Assembly (NCBI RefSeq): GCF_963455295.1
Contig: NZ_OY734020.1
Span: 3,720,001 to 3,784,000, forward strand
Direction of reading: 5' to 3'
Length of the DNA: 64,000 nt
DNA from: Candidatus Thiodiazotropha sp. CDECU1
GTDB lineage: Bacteria > Pseudomonadota > Gammaproteobacteria > Chromatiales > Chromatiaceae
The notes below the pieces were generated by a model, which saw nothing but the letters and a program-made list of their open reading frames with translations, had not been told where the DNA came from and made no database searches. Below, in pieces: positions 9,531 through 18,576 of the stretch (position 1 is its first letter; every line of letters starts with the position of its first letter). The position numbers and the translations under genes were made by a program.

Positions 9531-10244
9531 ATGAAAGTCGACAACTGTATAAATATTATACGATCACTACTCTATCCCAGGGGTTGTCTCCTGTGCGGCG
9601 CCAAGGGCGATTTCCCATGCCATCTCTGCCCTGCCTGCCACAATAGCCTGCCTTTCAATCACCATGCCTGCCCATGTTGCGCGCTTCCGCTGCCAGCCCA
9701 TGTTGCATCCCAGCAATTGTGCGGTCGCTGTATCAAACGACAACCACCTTATACAAAAACCATCGCCGCCCTCACCTATGAGCCGCCGGTCAATCGCCTC
9801 ATCGGCATGTTTAAATTTCATCAAAAACTTCATCTTGCCGAACCCCTGGCCGGACTGCTTATGGAACGCCTGGGTGACCAACATGAAAGACCAGAGATCC
9901 TGGTCCCCGTTCCGTTACATCCCCTGCGCCTGCGACAACGGGGATTCAACCAATCCGTCGAACTTACTCGCATACTGGCCAAACACTACCGCCTGCCCTA
10001 TGACTGGCGACTCTGCCGACGCATAAAAGCGACCAAGACTCAATCGGAACTGAGCAGGCAGGAGAGGCGAAAAAACCTGGTCAATGCGTTTCAGGCCTGC
10101 GCGGAGGTCAAGGACACCCACCTGGTGCTGGTGGACGATGTGATCACCACAGGTGCGACCGTGACCGAGCTCAGTAAGGTGTTGAAAAAAGCAGGTGCAA
10201 AACGGATCGATGTATGGGCTGTTGCCAGAACCCAAACCCTGTAG
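9531..10244 (+). CDS. comF: ComF/GntX-family phosphoribosyltransferase-like protein
   Basis: 237 residues. ATG at 9531 was chosen because AAGG lies 7 bases upstream; in-frame starts at 9501 and 9525 are less supported. The N-terminus carries zinc-finger style cysteine pairs (CLLCGA, CHLCPACH, CPCC, CGRC), followed by the double-zinc-ribbon linker. The C-terminal half is a type I phosphoribosyltransferase fold with VPVPLHPLRLRQRGFNQS and the PRPP loop LVLVDDVITTGATVTE. The family is tied to DNA uptake (ComF) and use of DNA as nutrient (GntX/YhgH). Divergent from bioB, an arrangement common in gammaproteobacteria. Confidence 0.88.
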   Translation: MKVDNCINIIRSLLYPRGCLLCGAKGDFPCHLCPACHNSLPFNHHACPCCALPLPAHVASQQLCGRCIKRQPPYTKTIAALTYEPPVNRLIGMFKFHQKLHLAEPLAGLLMERLGDQHERPEILVPVPLHPLRLRQRGFNQSVELTRILAKHYRLPYDWRLCRRIKATKTQSELSRQERRKNLVNAFQACAEVKDTHLVLVDDVITTGATVTELSKVLKKAGAKRIDVWAVARTQTL

Positions 10245-10257
10245 TGGCGCCAGTCCC

Positions 10258-10935
10258 TTACTGGTTACCAATGGGCAAGATGAACCGCTCTCCCATATGC
10301 TCCATGACCGCCCCCTGGGGAAGGATCTCTACCAACTTCGGCCCCTCGGCGAGATAGTCTCCCTCGCGATATTTCTCCATATTGATCAGCACATAGCGTT
10401 TTGCCACACGCTTGTCGTAACTATGGATATCGATGCTCATGGAAGGCAGGTTGGCAACAAAACCACTCGGCATCTCATGCAGGGGTTTCGGTGGTCGAGG
10501 CGGTGGCGGTGGTTCGGCCACCACCTCCTGGGCCGGTTCGATCTCCTGCTCTCGAGGTGGGGATATAGCCGCTGGTGGCTCTTCCGCCACCTGGGATGGT
10601 GCGGTTGATTGAAGTGGATCCGGGGTGTTGGTCGCCTCCCCGCTCTCGAGTGGCGCCACCCTCTCGGGCGCGGGCTTGGGCTGACTATCCTGCTGGCTGG
10701 GTTCGGCGTGGGAGACAGGTGGCTCATGGGGTTGCCGTTGCGGCGTCAGCCAGCTACTGCTCCCCAGATAGATGCCGACCCCGAGCAGGATCAGGGCAAA
10801 CAGCGCCAGCATCAGCCATCCCAGCCGGTGGGATGCTGTCGAACCCGGTTGTTCAGTGTCGGGATTGATCCTTGGGACTTCACCCAGTTTATGTTGGCGT
10901 TCAGCCTTTTTCAGCGCTTCCAGAATCAGCGACAT
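10258..10935 (-). CDS. gspB: General secretion pathway protein B (GspB-type)
   Basis: 225 residues. Starts MSLILEALKKAE, the typical N-terminal signature of GspB/ExeB. One transmembrane helix follows at about residues 38-57, then a Pro/Glu-rich periplasmic linker, then a C-terminal domain (MPSGFVANLPSMSIDIHSY ... KYREGDYLAEGPKLVEI) matching the T2SSB domain. It begins directly after the stop of the GspA-type gene (1 base between). GspA and GspB form an inner-membrane complex that helps insert the secretin multimer through peptidoglycan. No other type II secretion genes are in the window. Confidence 0.88.
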   Translation of the reverse strand: MSLILEALKKAERQHKLGEVPRINPDTEQPGSTASHRLGWLMLALFALILLGVGIYLGSSSWLTPQRQPHEPPVSHAEPSQQDSQPKPAPERVAPLESGEATNTPDPLQSTAPSQVAEEPPAAISPPREQEIEPAQEVVAEPPPPPRPPKPLHEMPSGFVANLPSMSIDIHSYDKRVAKRYVLINMEKYREGDYLAEGPKLVEILPQGAVMEHMGERFILPIGNQ

Positions 10936-10936
10936 C

Positions 10937-12697
10937 TCACCCCCCCGCCAGATCTTGGCTTGAGATCAGGGTCGGCGTCCCCGCCGGGATGACCAGATTG
11001 TTCAGATGGATCATGGTCTGTTGACCGGCAACCCCATCTGCCGCCAAACCCTGCTTTCGCTGAAACGCCTTCAAGCGCCCCTCCAGTTGGGCATCGAAAC
11101 GGTCCACCCCCCCCGTCACCCGCGGCTCGATTCCATCCACTCGCTGCAGACGCTTGCGCAACCAGGTGACCGCGTTCCCGGATGATCCCTCGCCGATCAG
11201 GGCGATTTCCGCCAACGGCCGCCACATCATGATGTAGCCGCCGGTCCAGTAGCGCATCAATTCGGTGCGGGTTATGACCCCTTCCTGGGTGCCGCTATTG
11301 ACCAGAAGCCACTCATCATCCACATGTTTCAACAGCAGCAGGCGTCTCTGTTTATCCTGCTTGAGTTGCAGCAGCATGGGTCTGTTTAGACCCAGCAGAT
11401 TGGTCCAATCCGAACTTGATATCAGGCAGCGCAAATTGAATTGACGTACTTGCTGACAAGGTGGCGTAGCGTCATGAAGCTGTTTTGACCCATCCCAAAG
11501 AGTAAGCAGCGCCTGATACACATCCACCCGGTTTTGCGGTTGACTGAATAGTGTCGCCAGTTTGAAGTCATCCACTGGTGATGCCACTTCCATAGCAGGG
11601 GATGGCACCGGCACAGATTCACTCACTTCGCTTTCAGACGCATCTTCCTGGGAAGGGATGGGGGCAATCTTTTCAGGATCGGCCTGCCTTTCCGGCAGGG
11701 TGGGTATCTCCACTCTCTTAGGTTGTTCCGCCACAGCGGGTAATTCAGGGATCGCCGGTTCCTCTATCTTTACCTCTTCGAGAGGCGCAGGAACCTTATT
11801 CAGAGGTGTCAGGCTATACCAAATACCCACAACCCCCAGGATGAGGATCAGAATAGCACCACCCCAAAGCCATCGCTGATGGCCAAAGCGCCTCCCCTTA
11901 ACCTCCCGAGAGGCACGCCATACCAGCCTGACACCGGCTCGTTGTCTACCGGACGCGTAGATCGCCAACATCGCCCGTTCACAGATGGCATTGATCACCC
12001 TCGGGATCCCGCCGGAGAAATAGTGTATCAGGCGTAACGCCATGGGCGTGAAAAGGTCCTCGCGAACCCCTGCTACGGCAAGCCGGTGGGCGATGTAGCG
12101 GCCTGTCTCCTGAGCATTCAGCGGTAACAGATGGTAGCGCGCCGTGATGCGCTGATCCACCTGTCGCATCTCCTTGCGTTCCAGCATCTGTTGCAGCTCC
12201 GGCTGCCCCACCAGAATGATACGTAACAGTTTGTGCCGAGAGGTCTCCAGGTTGGTCAGTAGACGCACCTGCTCCAATACCCGCGGACTCAGATTCTGCG
12301 CCTCATCCACAACCAGTACTGTGTGTTTTCCTTCCCCATGGGTCTTCAGGAGATGATCGGCGAGGATGTCGATGAGTATTTTCAAGGAGTAGGGGGGACC
12401 CTGATATTCAATCCCCAGTTCGTCGCAGATAGTTGCGATGAATTCCCGCCGGGAGAGACGCGGGTTGAGGATTAGCGCAATATCCACATTATCCAGATGT
12501 TGCGCCAACAGACTGCGCAGCAGCAGCGTCTTGCCGGTACCCACCTCGCCAGTCAGGAGCACGAACCCCCCATTCGGACCCGTGCCATATATCAGATGGG
12601 CAAGGCTCTCTTCGTGGCCCCTGCTGAGATAGAGATACCTGGGATCAGGGGTTATCGTGAAGGGGTTTTCCTCGAAACCGAAGTCGCTGAATTTCAT
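10937..12697 (-). CDS. gspA: GspA/ExeA-type AAA+ ATPase with C39-like and peptidoglycan-binding domains
   Basis: 586 residues. The N-terminal AAA+ ATPase domain has Walker A GEVGTGKT at residues 50-57, Walker B TVLVVDEAQNL near 130, and QVDQRITARYHL as the arginine-bearing segment. A transmembrane helix lies at about 276-295, followed by a Pro/Glu-rich periplasmic linker. Next is a C39-peptidase-like module (LTLWDGSKQLHDATPPCQQV ... DDEWLLVNSGTQEG) and a final peptidoglycan-binding domain (GNAVTWLRKRL, FQRKQGLAADGVAGQQT). This is the ExeA layout: ATP hydrolysis inside, cell-wall binding outside, to place the type II secretin. Paired with gspB downstream and preceded by a Sel1 protein gene 19 bases upstream. 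Confidence 0.9.
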   Translation of the reverse strand: MKFSDFGFEENPFTITPDPRYLYLSRGHEESLAHLIYGTGPNGGFVLLTGEVGTGKTLLLRSLLAQHLDNVDIALILNPRLSRREFIATICDELGIEYQGPPYSLKILIDILADHLLKTHGEGKHTVLVVDEAQNLSPRVLEQVRLLTNLETSRHKLLRIILVGQPELQQMLERKEMRQVDQRITARYHLLPLNAQETGRYIAHRLAVAGVREDLFTPMALRLIHYFSGGIPRVINAICERAMLAIYASGRQRAGVRLVWRASREVKGRRFGHQRWLWGGAILILILGVVGIWYSLTPLNKVPAPLEEVKIEEPAIPELPAVAEQPKRVEIPTLPERQADPEKIAPIPSQEDASESEVSESVPVPSPAMEVASPVDDFKLATLFSQPQNRVDVYQALLTLWDGSKQLHDATPPCQQVRQFNLRCLISSSDWTNLLGLNRPMLLQLKQDKQRRLLLLKHVDDEWLLVNSGTQEGVITRTELMRYWTGGYIMMWRPLAEIALIGEGSSGNAVTWLRKRLQRVDGIEPRVTGGVDRFDAQLEGRLKAFQRKQGLAADGVAGQQTMIHLNNLVIPAGTPTLISSQDLAGG

Positions 12698-12712
12698 GCC
12701 TTGGCTGGGTGG

Positions 12713-13117
12713 CTAGTCACAGCCATCCTCGGCCTCCCCCTCATTCTGTTCCGCGATCTCTGTGGCCAGTTCCAGCCACTTGATCGCCTCATTTTCATCG
12801 ATCTCCACACCCTTGCCCGACAGATAGATCTGTCCAAGCTCGTTAGCCGCCATATAGGAGCCGTTGCTTGCAGCCTCTTTCAGCCATGTGATGCCTTGAT
12901 GCGTATTCTGTTCCACACCCTTGCCAAAGATATACAGCATGCCGAGTTGGTACTGGGCCTTGACATGATCTCTTGTCGCCAAACGCTTGAAGCCTCTATA
13001 GGCACTGTGGTGCTCACCATTGGTCATGGCATCCATGGCGTCTTCAAAGTCTGACGCCAACAGCCCCCCGGACATACCCACAAGTAACAACAAGATGAAT
13101 CCTACTTTTAATCTCAT
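12713..13117 (-). CDS. Exported Sel1-like repeat protein
   Basis: 134 residues. It opens with MRLKVGFILLLLVGMSGG, a signal peptide ending near LLAS. At least two Sel1-type tetratricopeptide repeats are clear: AQYQLGMLYIFGKGVEQN and AANELGQIYLSGKGVEID, each followed by A--WL--A. The ATG at 13117 was preferred over an in-frame TTG at 13126 because AGGAG sits only three bases before the TTG. Periplasmic adaptor or scaffolding role is typical of the family. It lies just upstream of gspA and gspB and may be cotranscribed, perhaps acting at the same cell-wall site. That link is inference. The C-terminus is acidic. Confidence 0.75.
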   Translation of the reverse strand: MRLKVGFILLLLVGMSGGLLASDFEDAMDAMTNGEHHSAYRGFKRLATRDHVKAQYQLGMLYIFGKGVEQNTHQGITWLKEAASNGSYMAANELGQIYLSGKGVEIDENEAIKWLELATEIAEQNEGEAEDGCD

Positions 13118-13308
13118 ACTATCCAATTGCTCCTAATTCCCGCTATTCTGACACAGCAGGGTGTGAAATCCACACAACTGATGCAGTTTACTTGGCCTAA
13201 CCAACCACGCAACTTTCTTTCATGATATCGATCTTAGTGTTGATAGATGCAATCATGCTGCACTGTATTTGACCCAATGTTCAATTGATAAGAAAACAGG
13301 AAGCCGAT

Positions 13309-14205
13309 ATGAAATCTTCCCTTATGCTGTTACTGCTGATCATTCCAGGCATACTGGCAGCAGCGGTAGAACCCTTGGTAACCCCGCAATGGGTACACGA
13401 TAATAGAGACAACTCTGCGCTTGTTTTGCTCGATTTGCAGGAAAATCAGAACTATCTGCGTTTTCATATCCCCGGTTCAATCAACACCAACTATGCCCAA
13501 TGGCGGGTTGAAAAAAAGGGCCAACCCAAGAATATGCCACCGGTACCCGTGCTTGAAAAACTGATCGGTTCGCTGGGCATAGACAACAACAGTCACGTGG
13601 TATTAATCCCCCTCGGTGCCAGTGCCGGGGATATGGCCACAGCCGCCAGGGTCTATTGGACGTTCAAGGTGCTCGGCCATGATCTCGTCTCGATCCTCGA
13701 CGGTGGATTGGTGGGCTATGCCGAGAAACGGGTCTATCCCCTGGAAAAGGGAAATAACCAACTGAAAGCTGCGAAATTCACTGCCAAATATCGCCAGCAG
13801 ATGAATCCCGATGCCGAATATGTCAAAACGGCAATCAACAACGGCACCCAGATTGTGGATAACCGCACCAGGGCCGAATATCTCGGTATCTATGGCGCTG
13901 GCGGCAAGCAGCGGCCCGGCAGACTGCCCCAGGCACTCCACCTCAACTATGACTGGTTGACGGTGAATGGCAGTGGCAAGCTCCACAGCGCAGACAATCT
14001 GCAACGCATCTATGCAGCGAGCAAGGTTGCATTGAGCGGGGATCAAATCAACTACTGCCATACGGGTAACCGGGCTGCCCTGGGATGGTTCGTCTCCCAT
14101 GAGATCCTGGGCAATCACCAAGCCAAGCTCTATGACGGCTCCACCCAGGAGTGGTCTGCAAACCAGACTTTACCCATGGAGCAGCCGGTCAAACTGAGCT
14201 ATTGA
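13309..14205 (+). CDS. Periplasmic thiosulfate sulfurtransferase (two-domain rhodanese)
   Basis: 298 residues. ATG at 13309 follows AGGAAG by a good spacing, and MKSSLMLLLLIIPGILAA is a signal peptide, so the protein is exported. Two rhodanese domains are visible: the first ends in VSILDGGLVGYAEK, the second has IVDNRTRAEYLG and the active-site loop CHTGNRAA, with catalytic Cys at residue 250. It moves sulfane sulfur from thiosulfate or persulfide to a thiophilic acceptor. The next gene encodes another exported thiol-redox protein, so both may act on periplasmic sulfur. The physiological acceptor is unknown. Confidence 0.87.
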   Translation: MKSSLMLLLLIIPGILAAAVEPLVTPQWVHDNRDNSALVLLDLQENQNYLRFHIPGSINTNYAQWRVEKKGQPKNMPPVPVLEKLIGSLGIDNNSHVVLIPLGASAGDMATAARVYWTFKVLGHDLVSILDGGLVGYAEKRVYPLEKGNNQLKAAKFTAKYRQQMNPDAEYVKTAINNGTQIVDNRTRAEYLGIYGAGGKQRPGRLPQALHLNYDWLTVNGSGKLHSADNLQRIYAASKVALSGDQINYCHTGNRAALGWFVSHEILGNHQAKLYDGSTQEWSANQTLPMEQPVKLSY

Positions 14206-14283
14206 GCGACCGATGGAACCCGCATCGATCAATGGGGTTGCAACACTGCCGCTGAAGATAGTCCGATCTCCCTGTGGCGCCGC

Positions 14284-14302
14284 GATCACAACCTTTGTGA
14301 TC
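14284..14302. promoter_or_regulatory. Perfect inverted repeat before the SSP411-like gene
   Basis: GATCACAA-CCT-TTGTGATC is an exact 8-bp inverted repeat with a 3-base centre, ending 14 bases before the start codon at 14317. Its size fits a homodimeric repressor site or a small hairpin near the ribosome site. No regulator is identified. Confidence 0.35.
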
Positions 14303-14316
14303 TGGGACGGTAGTTG

Positions 14317-16704
14317 ATGTCAGTACAGACAATCACCCTCCTGCTTGGCCTGTTACTGGGTCTGGTCAACCCTGCTCTCTCTCAAACCTATCACCTGGAA
14401 AGGTCACCGCAAATGGAGCAGAAACTCAAGGCAGCCTACATAGCCAAAGGCATCGCTTACCGTCCGCGTACGGAGCACTTCAAGGAGGACGGTTCACCCC
14501 GTTACATCAATCGCCTGATCCTCGAGGACTCCCCCTATCTGCTGCAACATGCTCACAACCCGGTGGATTGGCATCCCTGGTCGGATGCGGCCTTTGCGCG
14601 GGCAAAACAGGAGCACAAGCCGGTCTTCCTCTCCATCGGCTACTCCACCTGCCACTGGTGTCACGTGATGGAGAAGGAGAGCTTCGAAGACACCACCATT
14701 GCCGCCTTTCTGAACGAGCATTTCATCCCCATCAAGGTCGATCGGGAGAGCCACCCCGATGTGGACCAGGTCTACATGACGGCGGTGATGTTGCTGACCG
14801 GTCATGGCGGCTGGCCCATGTCCACCTTTCTCACCCCCCAGGGCAAACCATTTTTCGGCGGCACCTACTACACTCCGCAACAGTTCGCCTCACTGCTACA
14901 GCAGATATCGCAGCTTTGGCAGGAGCGTCGCAGTGAGATCGAGGAACAAGCCGATAAGGTGGCAGCAGCGGTTGAGGCCAACAACAGTCTCGAGGGTCAG
15001 GCCAGGGCGTTGGAAGACTCTGTCATCGAGACTGCGGTTGCGGGTATGCATCGCACATTCGATGAAATCCAGGGCGGCTTCGGTCAGGCACCCAAATTCC
15101 CCCGTGAACCCTGGCTCTACCTGCTCCTGGATCAGGCCCAAAGGAGGGATGACAAACAGGCGCTGCAGATGCTCGAAACCACCCTTGATCATATGGCTAG
15201 GGGTGGCATCTACGACCAGGCAGGGGGCGGTTTTCACCGCTACTCCACCGATTATGAGTGGCTGGTACCCCACTTCGAGAAGATGCTCTACAACCAGGCC
15301 CACCTGAGCCGCGTCTATCTTCTGGCATGGCGACTGACCGGTCGGGAGCAATTCCGCCGCGTGGCCACCCAGACCCTGGACTACGTTTTGCGGGAGATGA
15401 CCATGTCTGAGGGGGGGTTCTACTCCGCCACCGACGCGGACAGCGAGGGCGAAGAGGGCCTCTTCTTCACCTGGACCCCGGCTGAGATAACGGCAGCCCT
15501 GGCACCACAGGAGGCCAAACTGGCCAATGATCTATACGGGGTGACCCCCCAGGGTAACTTCGAAGGCCGTAATATCCTCCACCTCCAGCAGGGACTGGAG
15601 GAGTATGCCGAACAGCACGATCTGGAGATCGCACCCCTGAGACAACAGCTCGATCGTATCAATCAGCAATTGTTACAGGTTCGAAAGCGTCGCCCCCCGC
15701 CCCTGCGGGACGATAAGATCGTTACCGCCTGGAACGGCATGATGATCACCGCATTCGCCCAGGCCGCCCAAATCCTGGACCAGCCGGAGTATCGCCAGGC
15801 GGCCATCAAGGCAGCTGAGGTTGTGTGGCGGCACAACCGACGCGACAAAGGCATGCTGTGGCGTGTACACCTGGACGGCGAGTCTTCCATAGCCGCAGCC
15901 CAGGAGGATTACGCCTATCTCGCCGAGGCCCTGCTCTACCTCTATGACCTGACCGCAGATGCCAAATGGCTGCAGCGGGCCGAGGAGTTGGCTCAAGCAT
16001 TGATCAGTCGCTTTCTCGATAAGGACAACGACGGCTTTTTCATGAGTGAAGCCGAGAGCGGCATCACTGCCATGGGACGCCCCAAGGACGAGGGCTCGGA
16101 CAATGCCATGCCATCCGGCAGTTCGGTTGCCATTCATCTCCTGCAACGTCTCTGGCAACGTACCGGCAAACTGGACTATCGCCGCCTGACAGATGCCCTG
16201 ATTGCCCGTTTCGCACCCTCAATCGAGGGCAACCCAACCAGCTACGGCTATCTGTTGACCGCAGTGGCCAACCATCGGCACGGGGAGCTTGGTCCGCTGA
16301 CCTATGCCGCCCAGGGAGGTGTCAGGATCGAGGGTGCCTTGACCTCCAATGGGAAGCAGTTGGTATTGAACGTTGATATCGATATCCCGGACGGCTGGCA
16401 CATCAACTCCGACCAACCCATGACGAAAGATTTGATCGCAACCAGGATGAGTCTATCGGATAGGGCACAGGGATGGCGGATGGGGCCGGTCACCTACCCC
16501 GAGGGAGAGCGTCAGCGGCTCGCTTTTCAGCAGCAACCCCTCTCCGTATTCAGTGGCATGGTGCGTTTGCAGGCCTTGGTATCAATCAAGGATGACACCT
16601 CCTCCGTGCCCTTGGCGCTGCCCCTGGAGATTCGCCTGCAGGCCTGTAACGACAAGGTCTGCCTAGCGCCGGAAACTCTCACCCTGAGCCTTCCCCGCTC
16701 TTGA
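14317..16704 (+). CDS. Exported SSP411/YyaL-like thioredoxin-domain protein with DsbD-type C-terminal domain
   Basis: 795 residues. ATG at 14317 was chosen over the preceding [23 protein letters not shown] is a signal peptide, unusual for the largely cytosolic relatives. Residues ~65-230 form the SSP411 (DUF255) thioredoxin-like domain: NPVDWHPW, then STCHWCHVM near residue 111 with its CxxC pair, and [15 protein letters not shown]. The middle is an alpha/alpha barrel as in N-acylglucosamine 2-epimerases ([38 protein letters not shown]). The last ~130 residues ([13 protein letters not shown] ... [15 protein letters not shown]) resemble the N-terminal domain of DsbD, with its two cysteines. 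A role in periplasmic thiol transfer is inferred. Confidence 0.8.
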   Translation: MSVQTITLLLGLLLGLVNPALSQTYHLERSPQMEQKLKAAYIAKGIAYRPRTEHFKEDGSPRYINRLILEDSPYLLQHAHNPVDWHPWSDAAFARAKQEHKPVFLSIGYSTCHWCHVMEKESFEDTTIAAFLNEHFIPIKVDRESHPDVDQVYMTAVMLLTGHGGWPMSTFLTPQGKPFFGGTYYTPQQFASLLQQISQLWQERRSEIEEQADKVAAAVEANNSLEGQARALEDSVIETAVAGMHRTFDEIQGGFGQAPKFPREPWLYLLLDQAQRRDDKQALQMLETTLDHMARGGIYDQAGGGFHRYSTDYEWLVPHFEKMLYNQAHLSRVYLLAWRLTGREQFRRVATQTLDYVLREMTMSEGGFYSATDADSEGEEGLFFTWTPAEITAALAPQEAKLANDLYGVTPQGNFEGRNILHLQQGLEEYAEQHDLEIAPLRQQLDRINQQLLQVRKRRPPPLRDDKIVTAWNGMMITAFAQAAQILDQPEYRQAAIKAAEVVWRHNRRDKGMLWRVHLDGESSIAAAQEDYAYLAEALLYLYDLTADAKWLQRAEELAQALISRFLDKDNDGFFMSEAESGITAMGRPKDEGSDNAMPSGSSVAIHLLQRLWQRTGKLDYRRLTDALIARFAPSIEGNPTSYGYLLTAVANHRHGELGPLTYAAQGGVRIEGALTSNGKQLVLNVDIDIPDGWHINSDQPMTKDLIATRMSLSDRAQGWRMGPVTYPEGERQRLAFQQQPLSVFSGMVRLQALVSIKDDTSSVPLALPLEIRLQACNDKVCLAPETLTLSLPRS

Positions 16705-16737
16705 CCAGGCAGAGATCAGGGCGTGCCTGAGAGCGGA

Positions 16738-17937
16738 TCAACCTGCCGTGCCAAACAGGCGGTGGCACTCCTGCTGGGAACGGATCAGGCTATCCTCGAT
16801 GGAGACCCCGGAAAACCAGTTCCCGGTCAGTGCCAGGGATTCGGCTTGCAGGGCCGTATCGATCCATGCAATCCGTTCTGCCTGTCCCAAACGCAAGGCG
16901 GGCAATCGGTTGCTGCAACTGAGATGGGAATCGATCTGGTCCTGGTCCACCCCCAATACCTCACTGATTCTCGTCAATCGACCCGCTTCATCCAGACCGT
17001 TCGGGCGGAAGTGGAAGGTGAAGGCCCGGTAGTTCTCATCCGCTACCAGATCCCTTGAAACCACCGAGTAGAAATCGTCAGCGACGCCGATGATACCTGC
17101 CAGTAACGGCAGTTTAACCCGCTCCGCCCTCAGCAGTACGGCATGGCTTACGATTGCAGCCATTTCGATCTCCTGCAGACGCGCGGCCAGCTCCGGCATG
17201 TATCCCGACACTATCTTTGCCGCTACATCCGGTGCCACCGCCAAGGCAACATATTTGGCATGAATGGTCCCGTTCGGGGTCAGCACCCGGTAGTGACCAT
17301 CACCCTTTTCCAGTCCGACAACCGGGCTGTTCAGGCGAATCTCGAGCCCTGCGGATATCCCCTCGATAAACGACTGGAGTCCCTCGGGTCCGGTATAGCT
17401 GCGGACAATCTCTTTGCGTCTCGGTTTTTTGCGGAACAGGGTATCCGCGGGAAAATCGGCGGCCGGTTGACAGACAACCGCATCCAAGGCTGGGCCCAGG
17501 ACCTGCTTAAAGTTGCGCCGTCCCATGATGCGGCCGAAATATTCAGCCACGGTGCGCCCCGACTTTTTGCTCGTCCATAGGCGGGGCAAGACCCCGAGGA
17601 GCTCAAAATAGTTCAATTGGGAGGGAATGGAAGTCAAGCGATCACCGGCCTGAATCCAATAGCGTAATTTTTGTTTCGGTTTCAGCTTATCCAGCTGGCC
17701 GCTCTCCTCCAGCAATTGCAGCAGATTGCCATAACTGTTGTAACAGGTATGGCCACCCAGTTCGGCCCAGAATCTGCCCTCGTCGGTGTTGAATCTGTGG
17801 CTGTTTATGGCGCCGCCGATATGGGTACCCGCCTCAAGAATCAGCGGTTGGACGCCATGGCGCTTGGCCATCAGCGCCATGCCCAGGCCGCTGATACCCG
17901 CACCCACCACCAACAACTCCACAACGCCATCGCTCAT
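16738..17937 (-). CDS. FAD-dependent amine-oxidase-fold protein (protoporphyrinogen-oxidase-like)
   Basis: 399 residues. The N-terminus has the dinucleotide-binding motif VVGAGISGLGMAL, then a conserved Glu (LILEAG) and the GG motif HIGGAINSHRF of the amine oxidase/PPO/desaturase superfamily. The C-terminus has LALTGNWFSGVSIEDSL, the second FAD-contact motif, close to the ending of HemY-type protoporphyrinogen oxidases (GVS--D). It could oxidise protoporphyrinogen or act on carotenoid or sugar-type substrates; sequence alone does not decide. hemL is 3 kb away but transcribed oppositely. ATG at 17937 was preferred to the GTG just before it. Convergent with the SSP411-like gene. Confidence 0.7.
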   Translation of the reverse strand: MSDGVVELLVVGAGISGLGMALMAKRHGVQPLILEAGTHIGGAINSHRFNTDEGRFWAELGGHTCYNSYGNLLQLLEESGQLDKLKPKQKLRYWIQAGDRLTSIPSQLNYFELLGVLPRLWTSKKSGRTVAEYFGRIMGRRNFKQVLGPALDAVVCQPAADFPADTLFRKKPRRKEIVRSYTGPEGLQSFIEGISAGLEIRLNSPVVGLEKGDGHYRVLTPNGTIHAKYVALAVAPDVAAKIVSGYMPELAARLQEIEMAAIVSHAVLLRAERVKLPLLAGIIGVADDFYSVVSRDLVADENYRAFTFHFRPNGLDEAGRLTRISEVLGVDQDQIDSHLSCSNRLPALRLGQAERIAWIDTALQAESLALTGNWFSGVSIEDSLIRSQQECHRLFGTAG

Positions 17938-17963
17938 CACAAAGCCCTACCCAGCATACAAAG

Positions 17964-17997
17964 AAAAACCGTGCCAGGATCACTGGGCACGGTTTTT
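17964..17997. terminator. Bidirectional terminator between the Fe-S carrier and the FAD protein
   Basis: A perfect 12-bp stem AAAAACCGTGCC / GGCACGGTTTTT with a 10-base loop. Poly-A on one side and poly-T on the other make it work in both directions. It ends leftward transcription of the ErpA/IscA-type gene. Confidence 0.88.
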
Positions 17998-18086
17998 ATG
18001 GGAAATGCAGTATCTGATTCGGCGGGCATCCTTGCGCCCGAGTCGCCCTTCTCCAATTCAGAATTAGATCATTGACAGGGTGTTTC

Positions 18087-18455
18087 CTAACCGCATCCAC
18101 CGCCCGATGATGAGCCACAGGTACCGCAACCACCACCCACCGGCTGTAGATTGTTGAACACAAAACTGGCGTTGCCATCACCCTGATCGATGAAGTCAAT
18201 CTCCACACCACGCAGGTACTCCAGGGTGCCATCATCGACAATTACCTTGAAACCGTCACACTCCAATACGCCGTCATTTTCATTGATCGCATCACTGAAG
18301 GTCATACCGAAGCTGATACCGCTGCATCCGCCTGGGGTGGCAAATACTCGGACACCCTCGATATTCTCATCGACCTGTTGAAACAGTTCACCCATTTTGC
18401 TCTGGGCCGTGCTGGTCAGGGTCAGGTCGCTTTCGCTTAGGGCAGTTAAATTCAT
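18087..18455 (-). CDS. ErpA/IscA-type iron-sulfur carrier protein
   Basis: 122 residues, HesB/IscA fold. The three conserved cysteines of A-type carriers are present: FATPGGCSGISFGMTF and the C-terminal CGTC pair in GGGCGTCGSSS. They bind [2Fe-2S]/[4Fe-4S] clusters for delivery to apoproteins. The sequence DFIDQGDGNASFVFNN precedes the cysteine pair as usual. The tail is extended by SSSGGGCG, placing one more Cys after the canonical pair. AGGAGAT gives a good ribosome site. No isc or suf genes are adjacent. Assignment to ErpA rather than IscA is tentative. Confidence 0.85.
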   Translation of the reverse strand: MNLTALSESDLTLTSTAQSKMGELFQQVDENIEGVRVFATPGGCSGISFGMTFSDAINENDGVLECDGFKVIVDDGTLEYLRGVEIDFIDQGDGNASFVFNNLQPVGGGCGTCGSSSGGGCG

Positions 18456-18473
18456 GCCGAATCTCCTAAATTC

Positions 18474-18498
18474 AATATGGTCTTATAGCTACCATATT
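18474..18498. promoter_or_regulatory. Inverted repeat upstream of the Fe-S carrier gene
   Basis: AATATGGT-CTTATAGCT-ACCATATT, an exact 8-bp inverted repeat with a 9-base spacer, lies 19-43 bases before the start at 18455. On the minus strand the centre reads AGCTATAAG, which could overlap a -10 element. It does not fit the IscR type 1 or type 2 motifs I know. Confidence 0.35.
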
Positions 18499-18576
18499 AT
18501 CAAGAAATGGTAACCCTATGCCAATTAACATAGAAAGAAAGTTGGTTTTATTGGGGAAAGCCAGCCAGTATGGTAC

